A DNA stretch of 64,000 bases from Hortaea werneckii (GCA_037044905.1 JBAOKB010000037.1:1240001-1304000), one strand, 5' to 3'; counted from the stretch's first letter, positions 10,944 through 21,472 are shown. Notes: a model not told the origin generated them from the letters alone. A program made the numbers and translations.

Positions 10944-11872
10944 TCAGGTTCTGTTTGCATCTTGCAATAGCTGCGATACAGTGACGACTTCGTACCCTCT
11001 CCGCTTCATCTCAGGTAGAAGTTTCTGCAGCATGGGTACTGTCCAGCTCCTGCGATCATGGCAGATGATGACAGCGCCCGGACGTAGCATACTGAGGATG
11101 TGCCAAGCGTTAAGTCTCCAAGAGCTGATGAAGGGATCGTGGGGGTAGATCGAGCCTAGGATGGTTTTGTACCCCAATTTCCCGGCCACGTCCAGGATGC
11201 GCTGGCTGAATATGCCGGATCCAGGTCGGAAGAATCGACCTTGTCGAGCGGCGCCGGCCGTGCTGTATGCCGTCTTGATCATACCATCAACGTCCTGGAT
11301 TTGGTCACTGAGGTCGTCGCTGGGTAGATTGAGGCTAGGCTCGTCGTGCATCGCATGGTTTCCAGCTCGCTGCCTTGCCGCACAATGTCGTCCATTACAT
11401 TCTCCCTCCCGGCCACCTGTCCTCCGATCACGAAGAATGTCGCGTGCGCATCATTGGCCTTCAGCACCTCCAGGAGCTGTCCGGTGAACGGAGAAGGCGC
11501 GTCGTCGATGGTCAGGGCAACAACCTTCCTGGAGGTGTTGACATGAAACAGAACTTCGGGAAAACGTCCTTGGAAGTAGCTGATCAGGAATCTTGGCGGC
11601 TTGTAAATCCAGTACGGAATCACAAGGACCAGAAATATGAGACAAAGAGTCAATAGTTGCACCGCCATACGTGTTCGACGTGTCCGGCGGCGTCTCCAGC
11701 GGCCTGGCAGGCGAAAAAAAGGGTTTATGAGCGGCATGAGAAGTCCATCACCGCATCTTCCTATCAGCCGCAATCCTCTTTGTATCCGATAGAGGCGTGA
11801 GGAGCAAGTATATCGCCCTCGAACATTACTGGGGTAAGCCAATGGCGAAGGGGGTGGCTGCCAGTAATTCAA
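10944..11872 (-). CDS. Membrane-anchored polysaccharide deacetylase (CE4 / NodB type), one frame break
   Basis: Predicted metal-dependent deacetylase of chitin or related wall/extracellular polysaccharide. An Arg-rich cytosolic segment precedes one TM helix (VQLLTLCLIFLVLVIP), so it should be a type II membrane protein. Motifs in order: TIDDAPS (catalytic Asp pair), HAMHDEPS (metal site), FFRPGSG, a SIYPHDP loop and VIICHDRRS near the end. The two halves are in different frames. One G added near 11360 (CTGGAAA to CTGGGAAA) joins ELGNHAMHDEPS. Start is uncertain: 11872 gives the longest frame; 11737 (MPLINPFF) is also plausible. The His spacing in motif 2 is shorter than usual for the family. 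Confidence 0.75.
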
Positions 11873-12208
11873 GACGCGCTAGTCATGATTTACCTCGGCA
11901 CCGACCGTAAACGGCTTATCTGCAATCCAACCCCGTAATGCCCCTCCAAACATTGTTCCGTTTCGGGCAGGCGCTTTTGCTGCTGCCCACTTAGCTCTGC
12001 TCGCATGTCCCGATTCCTTCGCCCTGTGCTTTCCTTGCTACGGCCGCAAATCTCCTCCGCCCCTCCACTGTCTCGTATCAATTCTCAACCTCGTCCGCTT
12101 GAGCTCAGTAAGTCCCTGTTCGCCCACTACTACCCAAGGGAAGGCGCTCACACCCACCAGACGAAAGCTGCCTGGCCGTATATCTATCGCACACACGCCT
12201 CGCCCAGC
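11873..12208. other. Divergent promoter region, deacetylase / M20 peptidase
   Basis: Shared upstream region of two divergent genes. From 12005 it also contains a frame continuous with the M20 coding region (MSRFLRPVLSLL...) that looks like a mitochondrial leader. A GTAAGT donor at 12108 with a CAG at 12207 could instead make this a 5'-UTR intron. Confidence 0.45.
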
Positions 12209-13650
12209 ATGGCACCCAATCTCGACTCCTACTTCAAGACCGTGGATTCCTCCGCGGACTCCTTCGTCGACCGTCTCCGCCAGGCCGTCGCCATCCCCTC
12301 CATTCTCGGCCGATGAGGAGCGCCGGCAGGATGTAGTCAAGATGGGCATGTTCCTCAAGTCACAGCTTGAAGGCCTCGGTGCGCACATGGAGGCGAGACC
12401 GTTGGGCAAGCAGCCGGGCAAAGAGCACCTCGAGCTTCCACCGGCGATTGTGGGGAGGTACCCGGCGAAGAAGGACGAGAGCAAGAAGACTATCCTGGTC
12501 TACGGACACTACGACGTGCAGCCCGCGGAACTGTCCGATGGCTGGAACACTGAGCCGTTCAAGTTGACTGAAGATTCTAAGGGCAGGATGTACGGACGAG
12601 GAAGCACGGATGACAAGGGTCCAGTGTTGGGCTGGGTGAACGTGATCGAGGCCCACCAGAAGGCCGGGGTGGAGTTCCCCGTCAACCTGCTCATGTGCTT
12701 TGAGGGAATGGAGGAGTATGGCTCCGAGGGTCTTGATGACTTCATCATGGCCGAGTGCAAGCCGGGCAAGTTCTTCGCCGACGCAGACGCCTGCTGTATT
12801 AGCGACAACTACTGGCTCGGAACGGAGAAGCCCTGTCTGACGTACGGCCTTCGCGGCTGCAGCTACTACTCGATCGAGATCTCCGGGTCAGGCCAGGACC
12901 TTCACAGTGGTGTGTACGGCGGTACTGCGCAAGAGCCTATGACTGACCTCGTCCGTGTCATGGGCAGCTTGGTCGACACGAACGGCAAGATTCAGATCCC
13001 AGGCCTTTACGACCTTGTTGCGCCTTTGACTGATGAGGAGAAGTCGCTGTACAAGGACATTGCGTTTACTATGGACAACCTCTATGAATCGATTGGTAGC
13101 CAGACGGGCATCTTCTCAGACAAGGAATCCACGCTCATGGGTCGATGGAGATACCCTTCGCTCTCGATCCACGGTGTCGAGGGTGCTTTCAGTGCACCTG
13201 GCGCAAAGACTGTCATTCCGGCTAAGGTAGTAGGAAAGTTCTCGATCAGGACGGTCCCCAACATGGAGCCGGATGATGTGGACAAGCTGGTATACAAATA
13301 CGTGCAGGACCAGTTCAACAAGCTCGGCTCAAAGAACACCATGAAGTGCTACCTGCAGCACAGCGGAAAGTGGTGGGTGGCAAGCCCCGACCACTGGAAC
13401 TTCACCGCGGCGGCGAAGGCGGTGGAGAACGTGTGGCATACGAAGCCGGATCTGACGAGGGAGGAGGTTCGATCCCTGTCACGCTCACTTTCGAGCAGGC
13501 TACGGGCAAGAATGTCCTCTTGCTGCCGATGGGCTCAAGCACTGATGCGGCGCACTCAATCAATGAGAAGCTTGACCGCAGGAATTACATTGAGGGAACG
13601 AAGCTGCTCGGGCTTACCTGCACTATGTTGCTGAGGAGCCGGCTAAATAG
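12209..13650 (+). CDS. M20 metallopeptidase (Dug1 / CNDP2-like dipeptidase), three frame breaks
   Basis: Cytosolic di-zinc dipeptidase of the CNDP2/Dug1 group, which cleaves Cys-Gly and other dipeptides and feeds glutathione degradation. Seen: YGHYDVQP (metal His), GRGSTDDKGP (bridging Asp), FEGMEEYGSEG (catalytic/metal Glu), DLHSGVYGG, and near the end GSSTDAAHSINEKL (metal His). The Met at 12209 (MAPNLDSY) is the normal family start. Breaks: near 12295, where one surplus base or two missing bases separate PSI from SADEERR; near 13465, where one G restores TREGGSIPV; and near 13611, where one G restores KLLGAYLHYVAEEPAK and TAG at 13648-13650. All breaks fall in strongly conserved sequence, which points to read errors more than to a pseudogene. 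Confidence 0.88.
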
Positions 13651-14149
13651 ATACTCAAGTTTGTGGCGAGGAGACACCTGCAGCGATAGCTAATGCAATC
13701 AAATACTATGCCAATCACCAAACTCATGAGGAGACGGCCGTGTTTGTCTCTGTGGAATTAACAGCTGAATTGTCCTCATCACAAGCATGAGATCCGTTAT
13801 ACTCTTGATTTTGTAGACCACGCAATGGCGGCAAGCAGTGAATGCAAACCCGCCTCCATTCACGTGCCAAGCTTCCATAGAAGGCAATCGAAACGTGGGG
13901 CAAATTATTAGTCACACCTCAGCGACAGCCCCGCCAAGACTATGACATCGCCACCTTTCGGTGATCGTTTCAGGCAAGCACTCTTTGCCCGCATCGCGAA
14001 CAGCAAACCTTTTGTTCTCAGAGTAACATCAATCACTCTACCCTTCAACGCATACCGACTAGATCATTCATCCACAGTCTTCACAGACACAAGCGAACAC
14101 AGCATTCCCCTTGCCCCATCAACCACCACCCCACGTACTACCACCCAAG
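13651..14149. other. Intergenic, MBF1 5' region
   Basis: Contains the MBF1 promoter and leader; an upstream in-frame ATG at 14111 is followed by Pro-rich sequence that I read as leader. Nothing else seen. Confidence 0.5.
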
Positions 14150-14725
14150 ATGAGCGACGACTGGAACAGTGTCACCAAGATCGGCAGCAAGGTCCGCGGA
14201 CCAGGTACTGCCGAGCGCGAGACGACCATCAAGGGCAAGAGCGCACTCAATGCTGCCCAGAGAAGTGGTGCTGTGACGGGGACGGAGAAGAAGTACGCCA
14301 CTGCAAACGTAAGTCACCCTTTAATTCTCAGACCTCCAAGGCTATCAGAGACCCATACCAGCGACCACAGCGACCAGAAGACTGACAGACCACAACAACA
14401 GGCAACCGGCAACCCCGAAGGCCAGCGCCTCACCAAGGTCGATCGCGCCGACGGGCCCGTCGCGACCAAGAAGGTCCCCGAGGAAGTCGCCAAGGCCCTC
14501 ATGCAGGCCCGCAACAACATGAAGAACCAGAAGGGCAACACGATGACGCAGAAGGACCTTGCGTCCAAGGCCAACGTGGATGTCAAGGATGTCGCCTCGC
14601 TCGAGCGGACAGGCGCCGAGTTCCCGGGCATGGACAAGGTGCTTAAGCTGCAGAAGGCGGCTAATGTGCGGTTGACGGGTAGTGATATCGGTGCGCCTAT
14701 GCTGGGGCCGAAGAAGAAGACTTGA
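14150..14725 (+). CDS. MBF1: Multiprotein-bridging factor 1
   Basis: Conserved co-activator linking TBP to bZIP factors, and a ribosome-associated factor that limits frameshifting in yeast. Two exons, 14150-14308 and 14402-14725, give 160 residues, the usual size. The intron (14309-14401, GTAAGT...CAG) joins YATAN to ATGNPEGQRL. The N-terminal MBF1 domain begins MSDDWNSVTKIG. The C-terminal Cro/C1-type helix-turn-helix spans about residues 90-145 (MTQKDLASKANVD, then VASLERTGAEFP) and ends IGAPMLGPKKKT. The intron is 93 bp with no stop in frame, so retention would insert 31 residues. No frame break. Confidence 0.95.
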   Translation: MSDDWNSVTKIGSKVRGPGTAERETTIKGKSALNAAQRSGAVTGTEKKYATANVSHPLILRPPRLSETHTSDHSDQKTDRPQQQATGNPEGQRLTKVDRADGPVATKKVPEEVAKALMQARNNMKNQKGNTMTQKDLASKANVDVKDVASLERTGAEFPGMDKVLKLQKAANVRLTGSDIGAPMLGPKKKT

Positions 14726-15191
14726 TTTTGTGAGGATTGGGAAAAGTTGTATGGTTTTGAGCAGGACATGATCTGGAGGGCACACAGATCTCTTGCTACG
14801 GGTAGCAGGGAGACTCTGGGTGTGCCCCTGATCTGGCCTTGTCTCTGAGTGGTGCAGCGTTTGGATGACTTGTGTTATTTTAGCGAATTAGCCTGATACT
14901 ATAGGCACGACCATGGAAATGCATCATGACTACCTATGGCAGCACTTCAAGGCGTCCTTGGATGGTTTTATGGTGTTCCAAGACATTTTATTTCACGTAC
15001 GAAACTGATCTTAGCTGATACTGTGCGTGGCACTGGATTCTTTCTCAGAGATGAAATGTTCGAGATGTCGGATGTTTCGGGATACAGGATGTTCGAGAAG
15101 CAAGACTTGTCTCACTACCAATCTGTCTCGGCAGGTTCATGGACCTTGAGGAGAAGAAAGAAGGTATACATGAAGGGACGAGTAGACGGCG
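14726..15191. other. Intergenic
   Basis: 3' flank of MBF1. No gene seen. Confidence 0.5.
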
Positions 15192-15644
15192 ATGGGCTTC
15201 TATTCCAGCAAACTCTCCCACCACCATCTTCTCCAAACCCCAGCTCACCTCGCAGCTCTGCCGTCTAAACATTCGTTTCTCAATCTCAATCGAAGCGATT
15301 TACTGTCAGCAGTACAATTGCCATCGACAACTTCTGGATCTCCTGGCAAGCAAAGCAAGAAAGCCAAGTCAATGAACAATTACACCGAGACCGGAACGAA
15401 GCCTATACCCGACGAACTCGAACAATGGCTCGCTGCCACAAAAGTCTTGATCGATCATCCACTTGGAAACGGGATTTCACACAGCAACCCAGACGACCTA
15501 CCAAAACCCTCTACCAGCGGTTGTGCACAACTTCTGCAGCTCCGAAGTAACTCAATGGCCTCCTCGCCTCCAGAGATCGAAAAGGCCGCACGAGCTTTGT
15601 GTGAAACCGCCCAATCCTTTGATCAGAGCTTGGGTGTCGAATAA
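15192..15644 (+). CDS. Doubtful small hypothetical protein
   Basis: A 150-codon frame with a Ser/Leu/His-rich first third, then a soluble part (PDELEQWLAATKVLIDHP) that looks more like real protein. A later Met at about 15375 would give 90 residues. No family recognised and no supporting neighbour. It may be chance. Confidence 0.25.
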   Translation: MGFYSSKLSHHHLLQTPAHLAALPSKHSFLNLNRSDLLSAVQLPSTTSGSPGKQSKKAKSMNNYTETGTKPIPDELEQWLAATKVLIDHPLGNGISHSNPDDLPKPSTSGCAQLLQLRSNSMASSPPEIEKAARALCETAQSFDQSLGVE

Positions 15645-15948
15645 GAGGCTCTGGCGATATCGATGTGCTGTCGTCCACAAGCGCGTGTTTGAGCTGAGAT
15701 ATGAATAGGGAGGGCGTGACTGCAGTGGTGGCAGCTCCATTGCGGGATGAGATGGTGAAGGCTTGTGTCTGTGTAATTGGCATTCCTGGTTGTAGAGGGA
15801 TTTAATATGAGCGTGAGACGGCGAGATGGACAAGAAGGGCTTTCAAAGAGCCAAGAGTCATGCCTTTGTCAATTGTCGGCCGGCACGACAAACCAGAGGA
15901 GAAGCAACGGAAAGAAAAAAATGTCAACAAGACATCAGAAAAAATCCT

Positions 15949-17700
15949 CTACACCTTCAAAGTATCATACCCAGACCTCCCCCTAATCCCCGGCCCAAAC
16001 CGATAAAACACCCACGGAATCGGCAACATCGCCACACTCACAAAACCCAGCAGACTCGTCGCCCATGCGATGCCCAGATGCTGGTACATCTGGAACGTGA
16101 ACAGGGGAAAGACAGCGCCGAGGGTATAGCGCGCGAGGCCGTTGGCCGCCATGGCCGAGGCCCCGTTCAGCGCGCCGTACACGTCGATCAGGTAGGTGGC
16201 GGCGGAGACGAAGACGCATAGGTTGCCCCACGCGAAGGGGATCCCGGCTAGGACGGGCGAGATCCAGTGGGTTTGGGGGTGGGCGGTCCAGGCGAACCAG
16301 AAGAGGCTTAAAGGAGGGCAAGGGGGGATTTTAGGTTAGTGGGTGTGGTGTTGTGTATATTGCCGAAGGGGGCCGGGGGGAGGCGGGATAGGTAGGGAGT
16401 TTGGGAAGTTTTGTTACTTACCCAATCGGTACCCCAAAAGCACCGGCCATGCCCACGTATAGTCTATGCTCGGGAGCGATGACGGATTTCCCTCCTGCTT
16501 TGCCCGGCGATGAAGTCGCATGTAAATTTTCCGGTCGATGGTGATGGCTGTTATTAGTCCCAGAAGCACGCCAACTCCTATCCCGAGGAACGTGAGACCG
16601 TACTGCCATGTGTTGAAGCCATATACGGTTTGAAAAGTATACGGGTATGCGGCGAAGAAGGCGAAGAGCACGCCGAACGTGAAGGCGTTGTAGGCGCTAA
16701 AGAGAGAAACAATGGGCTCCGTTGCTAACATGTGCAGTGGGCGAGCTAGAGTGATTGTCAAGACCATCTTGATCTGTGCCCATCCTTTCTTCGCGCGGCA
16801 GGGGTGGAGCGGTGCCAAGGCGTTTAGCTCGCCGCTGAAGGATGACCTTCTTATAAGTCTCCTGCATCGGTAGTACGGTGAGATATGCGGCGAGAGCAAT
16901 GAAGATCGTGCACCATTGCGTCCAGCGCCAGCCTTTGAATTGCGCTGCGAATCCGCCAATTACAGGGCCTGCCAAAGTCAGTTTCAGGAACAAAATGTGA
17001 GTTTCCAACATCAGCATCAAGTGGTGAAACATACCGATGGAAGGTCCAAGAAAGGAGCCATGATGTAAAAGGAGCTCGAAACAGCACGCAGATGAAGCGG
17101 AAAAACATCTGCATTCGTACCCGCTCCCACAGCTAAAACAGGGCCTCCAGTTACGCCAGCGAAAAAGCGACATACAAGCAAACTCGCGAGGGTCTCGGAG
17201 AAGCCAGCCCCGAGGATGAAGAGCATGTACACAAGGCCGGAGATTTTGTACACCATATTCCGGCCTAGGGTCTCTGAGATGGGCGCTGCGATCATTGGTC
17301 CGATTCCCAAGCCGAAGACGAAGAGGGAGAGGGAGAGGATGGAGACGGTCCGCGAGATGGAGAATTGCTGGGCGATTTCAGGTGTTGAAGGCGTGATGAG
17401 GGAGGATCCAGCTGTGACGGCGAAGCTGAGGAAGGCGATGGGGAAGATGTGCAGGCATCGCTTTAGCAGGCTCCAGTTGTGTGGGTTTTCGGGGTCATCT
17501 GGGCCGGTCCAGTCTTGTCCGGTAATGGATTGTGAGGCCGGCGGGGTATCGTGATGGGCAGTTTCGTTCATCGTCTTCTCGGGATCAGAATGTGGTTTGT
17601 ACTGGTGCTGGCTGTCATTCTCATGACCTGGATCTTTTGCCGTTGCAAATCCTTGTACTGGTGGGGAGTTTGGATGGAAATGGCCATTCTTGCGTTCCAT
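15949..17700 (-). CDS. MFS transporter, DHA1 drug:H+ antiporter type, three frame breaks
   Basis: Twelve-TM plasma-membrane exporter of the Flr1/Qdr-like fungal group. Seen: DPENPHNWSLLKR before TM1, the A-loop GRNMVYK, the motif-C-type PSIGPVIGGFAA in TM5, a long central loop and a short C-terminus (GYDTLKV). Exons are separated by introns at 16969-17034 (GTATGT...CAG) and 16307-16421 (GTAAGT...AAG). The second joins GVPIG to LFWFAWT. Breaks: one base missing near 17052 (restores MAPFLGPSIG), a +1/-2 shift near 16793 (restores PRAKKGWAQIKM), and one C missing near 16476 (restores LPEHRLYVGMAGAF). The start could also be 17571 (MNETAHHD). Substrate cannot be told. Confidence 0.85.
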
Positions 17701-18513
17701 TCGCTGTGGCGACGAGGGTCGTTGGGGCTCCTGTCCATCCTCGGTAAATCTTTGTCGGTTGCATGTTGTAAGGACTTGAACCTTATCGTTCTTCCCCTAT
17801 GCCTAGGTAGCTCTTGGTTGAAAGTGATCACAGAGCCTCACCTCCCGAGCACTCACATGCAGTACGACACGAAGAGTAGACATGATGAGTAAAGAAAGAC
17901 TGTTAAAAAGTAAGATCTGAAGGCAAGGAGGGGTGTGTTGGAAGCTGTGGTCCATTGCCGAATGGATCAGTAATCATTTCTTTCGCACCTTCCGAACCCC
18001 TGCCCTGCCTTCCACATGTAGCGACGTCTGGCATTTTTATATCAACATAGACATCGCAGCATGGCTAAATGGGCGAGGTGCATGTTACCTCGGTAGGAAG
18101 TGAATGATTTATGATATTTCTGGTTGCAAGGATGTCCGGTAAGTAATCGTGTCTACAAGGATAGCAGACCAGCTCCAGATGTTGTAGTACAGCATTTCAC
18201 AATCTGTCTTTTATTTTCTCCTCTCCAATTTGTGCAGGTGGGACTTGCATTTATTTCATGTTTTCACTAGGGTTCAAGACCTCACACGGCCTCGACGAAT
18301 ATCTTCTGGAATGGATGGCATCGTAGGAGGTAAGTCATCGACAGTATACTGCACCGTTCAAGGGTAGCTTGGCCCATGCGGAGCCTCCAGCTGTAGACGT
18401 CATAATCCAGCACTTTTCGAGACAAGGGCCGCATTGTACAGCATGTTCCGTTCACATCCAGTTAATTCAGAGGAAAGTCATTGTCGTAATATTCGGTTAG
18501 ACTCACAGTGATC
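17701..18513. other. Divergent intergenic region
   Basis: Upstream of both the MFS gene and the gene at 18514. No gene or notable repeat seen. Confidence 0.5.
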
Positions 18514-19328
18514 ATGGCGACGCTCATCGCATCTTCGAGACCGCAGCTTTCCTTCCAATGCGCGAGACTCATTGCACGAACATCTCCATCCACGCTGAGG
18601 CGAGCTGTGTCTACCCTGCCCAACAACGAGCACATTGTAAGTCCCTCAAGTCAAACAAGAAAAGATCATAGTAAATTGACATGCAACTATCAGTACGTTC
18701 ATCCCCAACCAAACGGACCCTCTCTCCTCTCCCTCCTTCCCAACCAACCAACTACGCCATTCCTCGCGCTCGGCAGCACCACCAGAACACCGCCCACGCC
18801 CGAATCGTTTACCGAGAACCACGACTTCTTCCCCATCCTCCACAGCGTAATCAGCGAACATGCTCCTAAAGATCCCGAAGTCCAAGCGCAAGCTGCATGT
18901 ATGCCTCCCAGGCCGGCTCGGCCCTAGGCTCCGGCGGCGTCTTCTTCCCCCAGCAGCGCAGGCAGAAGAAGCGACGGGGCGAGCGCAGTCCGAAGGAATA
19001 CGGCGGCGGTGGAGCAACAGGCGGCGATGGCGCCGGCGGAGCATCAGCGCAGGGCGGCGTCGGTGGTGCGGGCAGAGGCGGCTGGATACACGTCTCCGAC
19101 CAACGCAACCCGCCGGATTTCGGCCGCGTCGCTTGGCCAGAGGATATCTTCGGCAGTCTGGAGATTGACGGCGATGGGAATTTTGTCGATGGCACAGGAC
19201 GCTATCAGCAGAGTGGGACGTACCGGATGGTTACCAACGAAGGCGTTCTCAAGCTGAGCAAGTTCTTGAGAGAGAAACTAGTCCAGAAGCTTCAGGAGCT
19301 GGATGAGCAGGCGAAGAGGAATAGCTAA
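18514..19328 (+). CDS. Conserved fungal hypothetical protein, possibly mitochondrial
   Basis: Family pattern recalled from other Pezizomycotina but without known function. The N-terminus (MATLIASSRPQL, several Arg/Ser, no acidic residue for about 38 residues) fits a mitochondrial leader. Intron 18637-18693 (GTAAGT...CAG) is 57 bp and open in frame. Exon 2 starts YVHPQPNGPSLLSLLP. One base missing near 18896 breaks the frame between VQAQAA and MYASQAGSALGSGG. Then come a Gly-rich basic linker (PQQRRQKKRRGERS) and a conserved end with RVAWPEDIFGSLEIDGDGNF, GRYQQSGTYRM and LSKFLREKLV. TAA at 19326-19328. The gene model is good; the role is unknown. Confidence 0.68.
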
Positions 19329-19964
19329 TGGCTTGCGGTGCTCTCGAGGCTATTGTATTATACATGTATGATTATGAAGGCGAGATTGATGGAATACCTA
19401 GGCAGATTACAGATGCTCGGACATCGAATGGAGGACCTAATGACCTTACTTATCATCCACAATCTAGAATTATTTACTAAAAGGCTTCCGCCTGTCCTTG
19501 ATGCTGCGAGTAATACGCAACTGCAGGTGTAGCAGAAAAGCACGTGCGCATACTTCCTGGTATGTGTAGATGGGCTGTTGGTGGAAGTGTACATGGGTGA
19601 CTTCCTACGGGACGTCATTGCCCTTTGCATTAATTTTAACCGTTTAACAGAAGGCCGACTTCGCAACTCTTTCCAGGCCCCACGCATACCAACCACAGCA
19701 AATCTGCGAGGCTGCACCGACCGGCACAAACCCTGATAGGAAGGAACAGTGGAACTTCATGTCAGCCTGCAGCTTCAAGCTTGCGTGCTAGCTACCCCAC
19801 TGTCCTGCCCCAATGCCCTCAAATATCAGTCACTGCCATCCTTTCCTCACCACTCCATTTCGTCTTTTGCCGTATCCTCAGCCATTCACGTTTCACTTCA
19901 CCTCAAAACAACAACGATACAACTCATTCTTCACAGCAAACTTCCTGCGGTACGGCATTTCAGG
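19329..19964. other. Intergenic and THI5 promoter region
   Basis: Pyrimidine-rich toward 19870-19940, as expected near a fungal transcription start. No gene seen. Confidence 0.5.
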
Positions 19965-20027
19965 ATGGAGAGCGCATTCCAGGGCTTCGCTCAAGCACAG
20001 CTTGATCATGTTCAAGGTAACGTATGA
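19965..20027 (+). promoter_or_regulatory. Upstream ORF in the THI5 leader
   Basis: ATG at 19965 opens a 20-codon frame (MESAFQGFAQAQLDHVQGNV) ending TGA at 20025-20027. The 5' splice site at 20017 lies inside it. If the leader is spliced from 20017 to a 3' site such as TAG at 20234-20236, the frame instead runs to TGA at 20266-20268, past the THI5 ATG in another frame. It would then repress THI5 translation. The reading is direct; the effect is inference from the Neurospora NMT1 precedent. Confidence 0.6.
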
Positions 20028-20236
20028 GACACGCATGGCGGGTGCTCATTGCGGGCTGCTCTTTCCTGCGTCGGCGGTCTGCTTTCGGCGGGACGTTCCT
20101 CGTCACAGGATGGAGCAGCTCGTATGGGCTGAGATCATACCGTTGCGAACCTGATCAGCATAATTGCTGCGAAGGGACATGCTCTTTCCCCCTTTCCCCT
20201 CTGTGTTGGCGTAGGAGCGTGTATTGACGATTGTAG
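20017..20236 (+). other. Predicted 5'-UTR intron carrying the riboswitch
   Basis: Donor CAAG|GTAACG at 20017 stands 16 bp before the aptamer. Candidate acceptors are GTAG ending at 20213, TTGTAG ending at 20236 (with ATTGAC branch-like sequence at 20224-20229) and GCAAG ending at 20257. The choice of acceptor cannot be made from sequence alone. The retained intron holds several further ATGs (20035, 20111, 20125, 20180). Confidence 0.5.
20033..20182 (+). ncRNA. TPP riboswitch (THI-box aptamer)
   Basis: Matches the eukaryotic thiamine-pyrophosphate aptamer. P1 is GCATG (20033-20037) paired with CATGC (20178-20182). The pyrimidine-sensing GGGCTGAGATCATACC lies at 20126-20141, followed by GAACCTGATCAGCATAAT and a GCTGCGAAGGGA end. 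P5 is CAGC/GCTG around a six-base ATAATT loop. Roughly 80 bases between the two halves form an enlarged P3 arm, a known fungal variation. It lies upstream of THI5, the classic fungal location, and should act by controlling splicing of the leader. Confidence 0.93.
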
Positions 20237-20257
20237 CATTCAACTTTTTAACGCAAG

Positions 20258-21472
20258 ATGTCTTCTGATAAGATCACGTTCTTGACCAACTGGTACTGAC
20301 TTGTCATGTAACATGTGGGGAAGAGACGCTGCTAACGCAGGGAAAAGGCACGCTACGCCATACCATGCTCCTCTGTACCTTGCTCAAGCCAAGGGTTATT
20401 TCAAGGAAGAAGGCATTAAAGTTGCCCTGTTGGAGCCAAACGACCCCAGCGTATGTCTCCGATATACAGAGGTCTTGCTGAACATTAATGCTGACATCTG
20501 GCAGGATGTGACGGAGATCATCGGCACTGGGAAAGTCGATATGGGTTTCAAGGCCATGATCCACACCCTTGCGGTAAGCAGTCCAACAAGAGACACCCAA
20601 GGTTCACGGCTACAGGTGCTGACAATACCAATAGGCAAAGGCTCGCAACTTCCCAGTGCAGTCCGTTGGATCCCTTCTGGACGAGCCCTTCACCGGGGTT
20701 GTCTACCTCAAGTCCAGTGGCATTACGCCCGACTTCCGTACCCTCAAGGGCAAGAAAATCGGCTACGTAGGCGAGTTCGGCAAGATCCAGATCGACGAGC
20801 TGACGTCTCACTACGGCATGGCTCCGACGGACTACACGGCCGTCCGCTGCGGAATGAACGTCACCAAAGCCATCATCAATGGCGACATCGACGCCGGCAT
20901 CGGTCTCGAGAACGTCCAGATGGTCGAGCTGGCCGAATGGCTCGCTCAGCAGGGCCGTCCCAAGTCGGACGTCCAGATGCTCCGCATCGACGAGCTCGCC
21001 GAGCTAGGCTGCTGCTGCTTCTGTTCCATCCTCTACATCGGCAACGAAGCCTTCCTGGCTCAGCACCCGGACAAAGCCCGCGCCTTCATGCGTGCGGTCA
21101 AGAAGGCTACGGACTTCGTCCTGGCCGACCCGGCCAAAGCTTGGGCGGAATACGTCGACTTCAAGCCCGCGATGGGAGGGGAGCTCAACCGCAAGATCTT
21201 CGAGCGGAGCTTCGCGTACTTCTCCGCCGATCTCAAGAATGTGGATAGGGACTGGCAGAAGGTGACTAAGTACGGAAAGAGGCTTGGGTGCTGGACGAGA
21301 GCTTCGTGCCGAATTATACGAACGAGTTCCTCTCTGGACGACGGAGGGGGACCAGGCGGACCCGACTGGTGATCAGAAGAGGATGATCGAGTTGCAGAAG
21401 CGGGTTGCTGAGGAGGGCGGTTTCCAACGCTTGGATGTCGAGCGGACGGGTGCTGTCACCGCCAGTGCTTAA
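20258..21472 (+). CDS. THI5: HMP-P synthase, thiamine pyrimidine biosynthesis (Thi5 / NMT1), two frame breaks
   Basis: Makes the thiamine pyrimidine from PLP and an active-site histidine, a single-turnover reaction in the cytosol. Exons 20258-20292, 20348-20450, 20505-20573 and 20635-21472 give about 348 residues (family about 340). Introns are 20293-20347, 20451-20504 and 20574-20634. Seen: TNWHATPYHAPLYLAQ, the PLP lysine and donor histidine pair as KAMIH, the Fe-binding CCCFC motif in ELGCCCFCS, and GDIDAGIGLENVQ. Breaks near the C-terminus: one G near 21288 restores GVLDESFVPNYTNEF, and one T near 21335 restores LSWTTEGDQADPTGDQ. TAA at 21470-21472. Controlled by the TPP riboswitch just upstream. 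Confidence 0.95.
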
